Shown one piece after another: positions 37,176 to 49,118 of a stretch of 64,000 bases of DNA. How positions within the stretch are numbered: the stretch's first letter is position 1; the number at the start of each line of letters is the position of its first letter. Origin of the DNA: Pegea sp. RAD2-039. Taxonomy: Eukaryota > Chordata > Thaliacea > Salpida > Salpidae. The position numbers and the translations under genes are program-made. A model generated the notes under the pieces. The model saw only the letters and a program-made list of their open reading frames with translations, ran no database searches and was not told the origin of the DNA. The DNA lies in the NCBI GenBank assembly GCA_034620365.1, contig JAQGEQ010000079.1:496001-560000 (forward strand). Direction: 5' to 3'.

Positions 37176-38675
37176 TTAGATATTAGATGGTGACATCAAA
37201 TGGACTGGTAATATAAATGATATGTTCTTTAGTTTGAGGATGCTCTCAAAGACATGACTTAAAATGGCTGAATTAGGATTATTGCTAATTTATTTGTAAT
37301 GATAATGACTCTTTATGTCGAGCTTTATTCAAATTACTAAGAAGGCGACTAACAAAAATGATAAGTATACCAAAGATACGCGCTACCTATAACACAGTTT
37401 ACTTACCGAATAACAAGGACATGCAGGACAATGACGTTAAAACATTTACGTCAGTGACAAAATATTTACTGTTATGCCACATTATCCAAGTTGAAGTATT
37501 TTCCCACAAATGTTCAATTCAGTTTATTCCAACCAATTTTATTAAAATTAAATTCCTCAAAATGTATAACTCAGGACATAAACATGTTTTGTATTTGAAT
37601 CTTAAGTTCAGCTTTTGCTAAATTTCTTTTATTGCTCAATTGAATTTTCTTTTTCATAAAATCTTTTTATTTTTTCGAACTTTTTTTGAACTCTTTCTTA
37701 ATTTTTTTAAGACTCTTTATCATTAACAAAGATTTTTTTCTGGTCGAAAAGTATCTCGATTCAAGTTTATCTGTCTCTTTATTAATTTTTTGTCTCAGAA
37801 TTGATTTGATAAACTCTGATATCAAATTACATCGCCTTTCATAACCTGACCTGCTAGTTGAAAAGGTTTATAGTTACAGAGGGTAAACTAATCTGACGTC
37901 TTTTGTAAATTTGAAAACACTCAAATGCTGTTTTCATTTTGTTTTTATTTAATAAGTAAATTTTATCTGTAAATTGAAAGATGCTATAAACCTGACAAAA
38001 TCTACTGATCGACTGTTTAAGCAAAAAAAATTTTGACAAAAATGCATAATTAATAATTCGCCAAATTGTTTATTCGATTAATTGTTTCTGGGTAATAGTC
38101 ACAAATTTAAATTATCGTCTTCTTTATGTTCAACATAATTTTTAAAACTCTACAAAAAAAAACGAATGAAAAATATGCTTTAAAAAACATATAGAACAAA
38201 GAAATCATTTGTCAGAAATGTTTGAAACTTTAATTAAATTTTATATAAAACAAACTGAATAAATCTTATTCAGATCTAAAATAAGTTTTATGGAAGTTTT
38301 AGAAATCATAAAATCAAATTTCATGCAGGAATTGACAAAGAAAATCAGAAAAAAATTATCAAAATAAAGAAGTTTATGTACCGGAAAAAGTTAAATTTGA
38401 TTCGATTTCAAATTGAATATTGACTTTCCATGAAGTCATCTGAGAATATCGACAAGAAGGGGAGACAAGAAGGTGAAATGGACCGACGCTCTGGCGAAAC
38501 CATCGCTAATTATTGTCCTATTTTTGGGTACCAGGACAATCTAAAGGTTCAACATTAGACGTGGAAAAACTCGATGAAGAAAAAGGGTCAGGAAGTCAAT
38601 TTATGGGGCTGGATTCTCTTTGAAGGTATTTTGATATCTTGGGGACAACAATTTTTTTGAGAGCGTCAACTTCTT
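37176..38675 (+). other. AT-rich spacer
   Basis: It may include the 5' part of the degraded LINE up to about 37260. No gene is recognised. An open frame at 37358-37621 (87 residues) lacks any familiar motif. A run near 38440-38640 is less AT-rich but has no convincing exon. Confidence 0.45.
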
Positions 38676-41600
38676 CTACAGATCTACGTTACATCCCATT
38701 TTCTTGATATTTTTCTTCGAGTTTCCTAATTTTAGGGAACTTCTCAAGTTTAGTTTTGAAATCATAGAGGCTCTGGTGATCCCATAAAGAGAACAAGAAA
38801 AAAGCTTGAACAGATTTCGTCTCATTGATTTAATTCTCCAAAAGTAAACAAACGGATTAAGTAAAGAGTTGATAGTCGTAATCTGTAAAAAAATGTTTAC
38901 AAATTTCACAAATTAATTTCTAGATGTTATTCTAAGCCTAAAATAAAAATTAGAATTATATCAACTAAGTGATGTTATTTAGGGTTAAATTAGTGTCTAA
39001 GTAGTTTTATTGATACTTTAATAAGATTAGCCAGAAATTGCTTCTATTTGAGTATATTGAATCTACTTTAGTCTTAGCAATTGGTTCTTTCTCATTTTTT
39101 ATAATTGATTGGTGGTAGTCCAAACCATATTAAGTAACAAAGTTTTAAGTAGGGTTTGTAAGAAGCTAATTTAACATTAAGTAGAAAAAAACCTTGACTA
39201 AAAAAATTTTAAATTAAGTAAAAGTATGACGTTAGTGAAAACTAAGAAAGCATGCTCAAGCCAAAAAAGCCTTTTCAGCAAAAAAAACTGACTTGCAATA
39301 GAATGTTGCCAACTTCTTTAATTCCTCTATCATTATTGAAGTAAGTATACAAAAGAAATATGATAGATGGTGAAGTAGTTACCACAAAAACAGAAATCAC
39401 TATAAACATCGACATCATCAGTTCCAGTTCTCGTTTGCGAGTTCGATTGCCTTTCGAACATCTCTGGCGATTTCGTGCATGTATCTTCTTACTCACAGCA
39501 ATAGGTGAGGCGTTAGGAAGTTTCAAACGATCATTCCGAACATATTCAATCGTTTGATTATCCCCTTTGTTAGATGCTAAAGGGACATTTAAACTCTCAC
39601 AAGCAACCCGACTGTTTTTTCGATTACTACGATTGGCTTCAGACCCACCAGTTAAGTTTCCCATATTTGTTACTGTTAAATTCTGAGTGATTGATTTTTC
39701 ATCAACTGAATTTACTTCAAAGTTAATTGCTGAAATATCCGAAATATCAGGTGTTTGAGATAAATTAATTCTAGATTCAGTTTTATCGTTGATAACTCCG
39801 GTAATTGAATCAGTGCTGCTAGGAAAGGAGGGTGAACTACTTCTCAAATATCGTAGACCTTTTAGCTTATCCCAAACTTTATAGAACATCACAACGTAAA
39901 GGACTATAGTGATGGTAAAAAGAAGCATGAAGAGTAGTGACGTCACTAGCATCTCGAGTTTTGTGAGAGGTGGGAATATTTGGGAGCATGAGTCATGGAA
40001 ACAATAGACTTCGTCCGGAGCGATATTGTGGATTCTGTAATTTAATAGATTTGTTAAAACAAAGAGAATTAAAGCTTTAAGTTAATTTGTTGTTTTTCAA
40101 TTATGGAAGAATCAAGTTTCTTGCCTGCAATCACATTCTTTAACACAAGACCAACCTCCTGCTGGTATAATAATGAAAATCACGATTGGTATTATCCACA
40201 TTATTGCCAGTATAGAACACAATCGCTTTTTAGAGATAATTTTGATATAACTGTCAATTTAAAACAATCGATTATTTCAATTTAAAAAAGTAAGTTACCA
40301 ATTTCATTTAAACTTTGTTTTTAGTTGAATAAATTTTAGAAAGTTCTACTTTGACAAGCGATTACCGACCACGTATCTCTTACCTCGTGTTGTAGAACAG
40401 AAGTAAGTAGCGATCAAATGATATCATTAACAAGCCAGCTAACGACGATATAATTGCAGTTATTGCTCCACCATAAGCAATAGTCTATAAAATTGTCAAA
40501 TCATTTATTTTCAATTTTCATAAAACATCATAACTAAAAATAATCTTTAAAAGCTCGATTTTAATTTAAAAATAAACTTTAGATTTTTGTTTGAAAAAAA
40601 ACATTTTTTTTGTGTTTTTAAAGATGCTTGAATCATTTATTTAAAGCTTTTTAATATTGATGAGGACTGAAACTTTACTTAATCACTTTCAACCATTGAG
40701 GCAACAGTAAAGCTATGTTTTATGATTGTTATTAGTAGAACTTTTTAAACATAATTATTTACATGACCTTTTTCAATTATACGAATTTAACTTTTGTTTT
40801 ACATAACAACCGACTTTTATTATACAGGTATATTTTTAAATTTTATATTTCAAATTAAGCAAACATAACATTTTTTGAAAAAAAACTTTCTTAGAATTAT
40901 TATGATTTTTGGTTTACTCTGGAACTAAATAAGTTCAAATAAATAACAGAAATGAAACTTTTAAATTGTTTGAACTATCACTGTAATTCAGTTTTTCTTT
41001 AAAATAAGTAATTATTCGTTGAATTTTATAAGGTGAAAGGTTTTTCTATTTGATAAATAAACACAATTCGGTGAATTTAAATTTTACCTTAGCTTCATTT
41101 TTAACCGGAACTTGAGTAATTTCAGCAATTCCGTACCAGAAAAACACAGTTGCTCCCATAATAAAATCAGATAAAGCCAAATGACATAAAAGCCAATTTA
41201 TCGGTACAAACTTTTTCGCGGGAAACTTGAACAGAACGATTAACACTAAAGTATTTCCTGCAAAAACAAAAATTAAAGAAATGGAAACGATAAGATATTG
41301 AGAAGATATTTTCCTATAAACTGATTGCATTATTTATAAATTAATTTTCATAACTTTTTTAGATTGGTTAAAAAAAGTTATACAAATTATTAGCTAAACT
41401 GAAATTGCAACAATGTTTTTTAATTTAATTGAAAAATAAACTTTCTGTTACTATCTATTAGTTGATGTCTTGTTCAAAAATCCAAATAAATATTAAATAA
41501 TCCTAAAGAAAAGATTATCAGATAGAAAATTTAAAAGAACTTTTTGAATAGCAAACAGAGAAGTTAAAATGAAATGATTTTGTTTCAATTTATATATAGT

Positions 41601-42407
41601 TCAATTAAATTAATCAATAAATTTATTTTTTGTTTCCTGTTCTAAAAATAAACAATCAAGTGATTTGAGGAAACCTTAAAAAGTTCTATTTCTCTTAAAG
41701 TTAAGATACAATTTTAGTTTATTTATTTTTCGAACTAATCTTTTTAAACAATCATTATTTCTTTATCAAAGCATCAGCAATATTATCTCTGTATGAAAAC
41801 TTATAATATAAATAAGATAAGGTAGACTAAACAGACTAAGTAACCTACTAATAAACTAGTACCAAAAAAGTTCAGTACTTCTGTCCACAAATCAGTTATT
41901 TTGAACAAATAGAAAATGGTTTCAAGAAATGTAAAAGGTAAAACTTCCCACAATGTTTATAGCTGATAATTATTCTAATTCATCCACTACAGAGACTTTT
42001 AGGAAGTTATTAGTTTAATTACTACCTTATTTCAAATGAAAATTTACAGATGAAAGTTCAAAGTGTTCTATACAAGTGCAGCTGATTTATTTTAGTAATA
42101 AATACGCTTTTAGAAGTAAACAGATTATCTTAAATTAGTTGATAATTAAACCTCAAAACCATTGAACAATTTTTAAAATTATTTTTTACTCTGGATCAAT
42201 TCTGATTTAATAAATCCATCATCATTTATAACAAGTTTGAAATAGTAACTTACCAAACATGATAGATAATCCAAATATCGCAGCAATTACGTTAACAAGA
42301 AGATTGAATTCACGTGTAGTGCTACATAAGTCAGGATCACCAATTAAAGTTTTGTTGTTATAACTATTATTTCGCTTGATATCATTCCATATTCGGGGCA
42401 AATCCAT
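38676..42407 (-). CDS. Class A (rhodopsin-like) G protein-coupled receptor, orphan
   Basis: Six exons on the minus strand are read: 42254-42407, 41088-41257, 40384-40484, 40125-40250, 39293-40034 and 38676-38882. They sum to exactly 1,500 nt, giving 499 residues. Membrane segment 1 holds the Gly-Asn pair (IMFGNTLVLIVLF, created by the first splice), segment 2 holds LALSD, segment 3 ends in FDRY (the E/DRY switch), segment 4 has the conserved Trp (ILAIMWIIPIVI), and segment 7 reads NSLLNPFVYFW (the NPxxY position). The extracellular N-terminus has N-glycosylation sites. The third cytoplasmic loop is long (about 150 residues) and Ser/Asn-rich, a pattern common in aminergic-type receptors. The intron at 40035-40124 has a GC donor. 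Ligand cannot be assigned. Large AT-rich introns separate the first exons. Confidence 0.88.
40035..40124 (-). other. GC-AG intron in the class A GPCR
   Basis: On the minus strand the segment-4 exon ends GATTGCAG and is followed by GCAAGA. The acceptor is AATTACAG just above 40034. The phase-2 join restores the second extracellular loop reading frame (C-R-I-H-N-I), and the total coding length is exactly 500 codons. No GT nearby gives a working join. Confidence 0.75.
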
Positions 42408-44871
42408 TTTTTATTAGAATGCTTTTAAATCTATATACAAGCCTGTGAAGAAAATTCAAACATTAAAAATGTATGCTATCTGAGAAAAAATATCAATAAC
42501 AGTTGTTTTCCTTACAATTCTATACTTTAAACTGTATCATTTAAAAATAACAGTTAGTTGTTTATTACAAGTCAAACAAGTGAATAAACTAAAAATATAC
42601 TTTTTTATTTATAAATATTTTCTAAAAAAAAGAAAATTTGACAGCCAATTACAAGCTTCCTAATAACGTAGAGATAAACCTGAGCATTATCTAAGTAACA
42701 AATCTAATTTGTTTGTTTAATTACATTATTTTTCCAATTAAGTATATTGATACTTGATGATTCTTCACAAACTACATAAAGTCTGATACAAATTACTTTG
42801 CTGTAGTAATTTTCAATAATTTTTAATGAGATAATTGAAACGTTTAAAGCTCCGTCATGACTAATAGCAACTGTTTGATTTTTAAATTGATTTATTATCC
42901 GTTAAGGTAATGTAAAAAAAACGAGTTTTCTCTTTAAGAAATTAATTTTTCTTGTTTGGTTTGTATTTTCCTTTTCACATGCTTATAGATTATCTTTTAA
43001 TTTTAATAACAGTTATTTTTTATTCTTCCTAATCTTCTTCACTCCCACTTTTAAAAAAAAAAATTTGTAAATAATTCATAGAAAAAACCATCTACAAAAT
43101 AGAAACAAAAATAAAGTTAAAAGCTCAAGACATTTTTAACTTATTGATTTAGTTTATAAATATTAGTTATTAAACATTACTCAACAATATTTCTGTAAAA
43201 CACTAATTTAAAATTAAATATTTTACTTTGTATAAGATAGAAACTATTTTACATTAAAATTTTTTTATTAAAATTGATTAATTTATTTAATCGATTGAAA
43301 ACTTTCAATTTCAAAATATTTCCTTTCATAAAATAGTTTCAAATAGAAAACAATAATAAATAATATTTTTTTTTAGTTCAAAAACCATATATAACAACAA
43401 AAGCAAAGTCAATTCTAAATACAATAACATGAAAAAGTATTATTTTTCTTAATTTTATGTTTTCATGATAAAGCTTTTTATCAATCACTCTCAAATAACT
43501 TCTGAATTTGAAATAATTGCCTTATTTCAAGCAATTCCAAACATGAATTACTAAAACTCTGACAAACTAAACTCATTCAAACAATTTCATTTCGTTTTAT
43601 GGTAAACTTAAGAAAAAGTTTTAACTTGTTGCCTTTTACTTATGATGTTTAATTTTTTCATGTCTCATCAAGTCTACACTAAAAGTCTAAACTTTTTCAC
43701 TGTGAAAGTTGTCTTGCTGTAAAAACTCTTGAGTAATCTTAAAATAGGAAAAGGAGAGATTTTATGATAAATACTTATGAAATCTATTAAAATATTTTGA
43801 TAGAAACACACAATTGCTTGTAACAATAATTAATAAATTTTAAAATGAACAAGCTAGGCTTAGAAAATCTAAAAAAATTGCAGCTGTTTCTTATTACCTT
43901 TTAATCTCAGCTACATTTGAATCAATAAAGCTCTTGGTAAAGAGACACCAAAACCTTTGTTTTTATTGAATCAAACAAAGTTAGATATTAATAACAACAA
44001 TAACTTGCTCAAAATATAAATAACAACTGTTCTATCAATTAGTAAAGGTTTTGTCTTTGTAATTAACTGCAAACTGATAAAATTGCTAATATCAAATTAC
44101 ATTTATAAGGTAACTGGTAATGATAAAACCAGACATTTTTTCTACAATTTCCAAGAATGAAAATAGCTTTTTAAAAATACTGTGCTAGAATTTAGAAACG
44201 CATTTTTGTGTTTTTCTTAGTATATTTTCGCCGATTTAGTTTTTATTTTTAACTTCCTTCAACACTAAGTACGTATTATAATTTGACGCAAAGCTATAGG
44301 ATCTACGTAAATTGCTCTTTTAAATCATTGAGAAGTAAATATTTTTGACAAAAAAGTGAAAACAATTAGTCAAATATACTAAGTGATTAAAAATATTTAT
44401 GAATAATTGAATGTTACTATTAAATTTACAAATATTTTGAAGTTTTAGAAAAACGATTCATTTAATTTTTGTAATTATGTAGATCTTGGCAGCAATTCAG
44501 ACTAAAATTTGTTGGTTTATCTTTTAATTTTCTTGTTGGGAGCAAAAACAATCTAATTATTGAGCTGCTACATAATGAGTAAATCCTAATCTAAAAATGA
44601 AAAATATTAAAAGCATCAATTTTATTCTTGATTTGGGATTGATTAAAAGAAGCAGCATCTTAAGCTGAAGCAAATTTGTTTAAAAAATGAATTTTGATAA
44701 GCAGTTATAAAAATATCTGAAAAAGTTTCAATATTTTGACATGTTGTGTAATAATTTATTTTTGTGAAAGTTTGATAATGACGTCATAATAGTAACTAGC
44801 AGCAGGACTCTGTCGCAATATACTAACAGAACACGATAAATGCATTTTGTGGTTTAAAGAAACGCATTTCA
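42408..44871 (+). other. AT-rich intergenic region with one CRE palindrome
   Basis: This lies between two divergent genes: the GPCR starts on minus at 42407, and the next gene starts on plus at 44872. A perfect TGACGTCA at 44779-44786 is 85 bp upstream of the plus-strand ATG and is the only copy between 40 and 46.8 kb. That position fits a promoter element. No coding content is recognised in the rest. Confidence 0.5.
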
Positions 44872-47395
44872 ATGGATCTAAATAATGAAATCAGGACTAA
44901 AGATATATACGAAGAAAGTGCTGATTTAATTATGAAAGATTTCACTGAATCTGTTCAAAAAGATGATTTTGTTACTTCTGTAAATAATGATTTCAGTAAA
45001 ATAAAAAATAAAAATATTCCTGATCAAGGCTTAGAAATTGTGGTAGAAAAATGTAAACCAGAAATCAGTTGTAAGAAAATTAAAGTAAGAATTAGAAGTT
45101 TATCTTATAAGATATTACAATAGATTAAATTGTGTATTGTAAATATTTAGATAAATAGCTTCAAAAATCAGAAAAAGGAAAAAACAATTTTGATTTTAGA
45201 ATTATTTCTTAGACTTAATTTTATGATTTTACAAAATGATAAACTCGTGAAAAACCAACATTATAACTTTTCAATAAAAAATTTAAGGTTTTTATGAAAT
45301 AACTTCAATAATTTAATCATATTCGAATGAAAAAAAAATTAACATTTTTTTAATCACCAATTATTACAGTTTACCAATAACAACATTTCAGTACAACATT
45401 TCAACAATAAAATCAAAATATAATTTAATTTTTTTCATCTCTTATCAGCATTCCTTGAAATCATTTTTTCAAACTTTTGTTTAAACTTCCATACTAAGTT
45501 AATAAGAGAAGACAAAGACTTTACAAAATATAAATTGAAGTTTTAATTTCTGATTTGATGATTTCTTTTCTAATTTCTAGCTATCATCTTTAACGCTACC
45601 TAATTTTACAACAACAAAATGAAAAAGTAATTAATAAAAAAATTTGAATTAAAGTTTAAATTTATAAAAACGATGAAACAATTTAAGCTTTCAAAACATC
45701 TTTCTATATGGTAAAATTTTATAAAAAGTTTCAGGTTTCTTCTGCAAATTGTTTTTTAGTTATACTGACGTTTTTGTTTTGTGACAATGACTCATGCTTG
45801 TCAAATATGTTGCATTAAACAGAAAAAGGTTTATTTTTAAATGATAAATTTGTTGATCAATTGATTATTGATTAGTTTATCATCAAGGTTAATACAATAC
45901 CATATGATGGAGTTAAATAAAAACAAATTAATCAATTTTAAAGGATAAATTGTTTAAAAGTTAAACAGAATATTTTGAGTCATAATCAATTTATAATTTT
46001 CCTACAGATTTCATTAAAAGTTGCTTCTTTAATAAATCAATAATTAAAACTATAAAACTTGAACAGTCTTGAAGTTTTGTTTTTGTCCTTATCTTCATGA
46101 ATAGTTCACCTTTTTGTGGTGATGTATTAACATATTATTAAGACAGATGTAGCTTTTGAGCTCTGAAAAGGATTCCAGTAAACTTTCATCTGACCTTTTA
46201 GTTGTAATCTTTGTAATTTAGATAGAACTGTTTGCTTACAACCGTATTTTCATTCTAATATTTCAATGAATTAGTTTATTGTTTCCATAAAATAACCATT
46301 TATTGCCTTGCACCAACGCCACTTCATGTTTAATTAACTTCAAACCAACAATGTAGACTTCCAGCTGTAAATAAAGTTTGTGAAATTACCATAAATGGTC
46401 CTGGGTCCCAGAACCTCCGGGGCGAGCTATTACGGTCCCAGCCACTTTTCGTTTAGCTCCCAACATCTTAAAAACTTAATCAGATCTTTGATAAGATGAC
46501 TTTAATCACTTGATGTGTCTTCTTTGAGTTGATCTTCTTCAACAAGCAACCTGAGTAGAATCACGAATGACTACAAAATCCAAATCCTGTTTTCTTATTT
46601 TGTTAACTAATTTGTAGTTATCATCTGGAGAAAGATCAAAAAAGTTCTTTGATCAAAGAGATCTACCATCAACCTCCAAGATGTTGTTACCGGATGAAAA
46701 TGATAGCTCAGACTCGGAATTTCAACCACGACGCTCACCACTAGATGACAGTAGCACTTCAGGATCATTCTATCTGAGTGATGAAGACATTCCCGGATGT
46801 AGAGGACATTACTCCGGAAGAAGATCAGCACGATCTTGTCGAATGTCAGATGATTCAGATCTGAATTACTGCTATAACTATGAAGAAGGTGATGACGTCA
46901 TGGAAACGCGCGCGAAATTAACTCGAAGATTTGGTTTCAGGATGCAGAAAGTCGGAGTATTTCGTGAACCATCAGCTTTCGTCGGATTTTGAAGACTTTT
47001 GGGTCTTTGACAGATCCCGAAAAACCTCCCTGTAAGTTGCTAAGTGTTGCCGTTTCTATGACAACCAATTGTTGCTTAGAGCTCCTGCGTTAAGACGCAT
47101 TAAAGAAATTGATAATAGCCTCCGGGAAGAGGCAGACGAAATGAAGCCACTTGAAGTGAAATCGCCCAATCACATCGATCAGCCTTCTCCACTGATTATC
47201 AGCGAACCAATCACATTACTGAAGGTGAAATGATTAACCAATCACAACACTCCGTCAGTTAACTACGTCCGCAGAAGTCGAAGTCTCTAGATTGTGCATC
47301 ATATTCGATAAAGAAGGTGAAACTGGCTCATTCTGCTACTTGTCAACTTCGTACACAATTAGCGCAATTCAAGCACGCGCCTTGATGACGTCACT
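44872..47395 (+). CDS. Unrecognised five-exon gene, acidic Ser-rich protein
   Basis: Exon 1 starts at 44872 and ends at a GTAAGA donor near 45085 in phase 0. An exon with acceptor TTTGTAG at about 46617 is also phase 0 and reads LSSGERSKKFFDQRDLPSTS, then MLLPDENDSSDSEFQPRRSP, an acidic Ser stretch, and NYCYNYEEG. It is followed by a 47-bp intron that contains TGACGTCA. Next come CRKSEYFVNHQLSSDFEDFW, APALRRIKEIDNSLREEADE and a last exon, KSLDCASYSIKKVKLAHSA, ending FKHAP at 47395. Total is about 250 residues. The N-terminus is acidic, the middle Ser/Asp-rich, and one helix looks coiled-coil-like. I do not recognise a family. The join of exon 1 to the rest over 1.5 kb rests only on phase. The gene is convergent with the connexin, whose stop is 237 bp away. 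Confidence 0.5.
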
Positions 47396-47611
47396 CGCGC
47401 GCAATCGATTGTTGCTATTGACGACCGCAATTTAATTAAAACTCGATTTAAAAACTAATTTTGTGTGTTTCAACCGATGACGTCATCAGCTTTTCTTTCT
47501 GATGTAAGAAAGAAATATTTTTTGAAGTTTTGAAATTTGTTTGAAGCAAAAAATTAATTCAAAAAATTGGAAATAATTTAAAAATTTTAATTTCGACTTC
47601 GATTTAGTAAC

Positions 47612-47627
47612 GGTTGCCATAGCAACC
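47612..47627 (+). promoter_or_regulatory. X-box (RFX-type) palindrome
   Basis: GGTTGCCATAGCAACC is a near-perfect inverted repeat matching the X-box bound by RFX transcription factors. It lies just past the connexin stop codon, in its presumed 3' UTR. Binding is inferred from the motif only. Confidence 0.5.
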
Positions 47628-47631
47628 CACA

Positions 47632-49118
47632 TCAAACACTCTCGATGGTTGTATCACTACTAGCGCTGTCCAAACTGAGTGCGTCAGTTCGCAGGCCGCG
47701 ATTGGTCGGCACGTACATGACGTCATCAGTGTTGTCGTTTAGACGAGCCAGTAAGATTCGTTGCTGGTCACCTGATAGCGTCGACCCGAAGCAAACCGAT
47801 TTCCGGAAACGAGACCAGCCCAATGCGTAGAACTCAGCTAAGCTGAGACAGCAGGAGATTGCACCTGGCGCGATAAAGCGTGATTGACGCGATGTTGATG
47901 ACGTCATAAGTCTCTAACCTAGAATGAACATGATCCACAGCAGGATCGTTTTCTCAGTGGGTCTCGAGATGTAGCAATTAGTTGGTTGAGTGCAAGGATG
48001 ACGAAGACAAACAAAAACTTCGGGAACCTTCATACCATATAAGGTATATTGAAGGAAGAGGAAGCCAGCCTGCAACGATGACGTCATCAGTCCCGCGGGC
48101 AATCAGAATTTGTTTTCAATTTTATCGAAATGAAATTTGACAGCTTGATTTAAATTTGAGACTTTTTGAGTCGAATTTCGATGAGTCACGTGATAAAAGA
48201 CTTTTCTATTATTAATGAGATATTTGAGATTGAATCGCGACAATTATGGCGTCACAACTTCGAATAACAAACTTCAAAAGATGTTCGAAGAACAACATGC
48301 CACCAATAAGCTCGGAAGAGAGTCGGATTTTCCAGCATCTTCTTCTCTTCCTGTTCTTCTGATATTTTTTCTGATCTTTCGCGCTTCTCAAAATCTCCCC
48401 CTGAAACCGGAGCGCTCTTGAAATTTGAGCATCGAAGATGTCTCATACTGAAACGAGACCTTTAAAGATCATTTGGATCCTAGAGATCAGTTTTTAGAAG
48501 ATCAAACCTGGAGATGTTCCAAACTCCGCTCATACCACCTTCCTGATCCCTCAAAGACCTTTTCCGTCTTCTTGGAAGATCACTCCGTCTTCGGATGATG
48601 CAAATTGTCGGGGGAGTGATGTAAGGAGGACACGAAGAAGGATCACAAGAATCAACTCTCTTCCTCTTGATACTAGGAGGATGAAGATAAGATCCAGTCG
48701 AATCTTGACTTCGAGCTTCATCAGGAGTCTTTTGAAGATTAGATGGGAACTTGATGGAAGCGTGATAGATTCGATGAGTCGCGTATATGACGAAGAAGAT
48801 ACCAGGAAGTGAGACAATGAGGACCATGAAAGACCAGAAGCGAAGTTGTGAGATAGGACTGAAGTAATTAAAGCAAACGTTATTACAGCCAGGGGTCCTG
48901 GTGTTGCAGAAGAACTGCTCCTAAAAAGGTCTTTTCATGAGGAGTTATTTAGATCTGTAAATCGCTATGCTTACTTGTTCATCGTCGTAAACGTTGTCAC
49001 CGATTCTAGCAACGACTAAAATACGAAAAACAAACATTAAAATGATCCAAAGTTTTCCTGGAAAAGTTGAATGGGCGCGAACCATTTCAAGAAGGCTGTG
49101 AAGAATATGCCAAGCCAT
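47632..49118 (-). CDS. Connexin (gap-junction subunit)
   Basis: Connexins form hexameric hemichannels that dock into gap junctions. Five minus-strand exons join in phase. The first (ATG at 49118) reads MAWHILHSLLEMVRAHSTF, then membrane segment 1 (LWIILMFVFRILVVARIGDN). The second starts EQFFCNTRTPGCNNVCFNYF, the Cys-x6-Cys-x3-Cys first loop, then PISQLRFW and segment 2. The cytoplasmic loop is long, basic and Ser-rich. Segment 3 ends in AGFLFLQYTLYG, followed by the second loop (KVPEVFVCLRHPCTQPTNC, then YISRPTEKTIL), which is nearly diagnostic. Segment 4 is FILGAISCCLSLAEFYALGW. The tail contains a DDVMYV segment encoded by a TGACGTCA. An intron acceptor and several introns also carry that palindrome. 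Vertebrate connexins usually have a single coding exon, so five exons is consistent with a tunicate. The exact cytoplasmic-loop splicing (exon 3 start at about 48449) is less sure. Confidence 0.93.

Noticed and set aside
40103-40285. A plus-strand 60-residue frame
   Set aside because: It is antisense to the GPCR exon for membrane segment 4, which joins its neighbours in phase.
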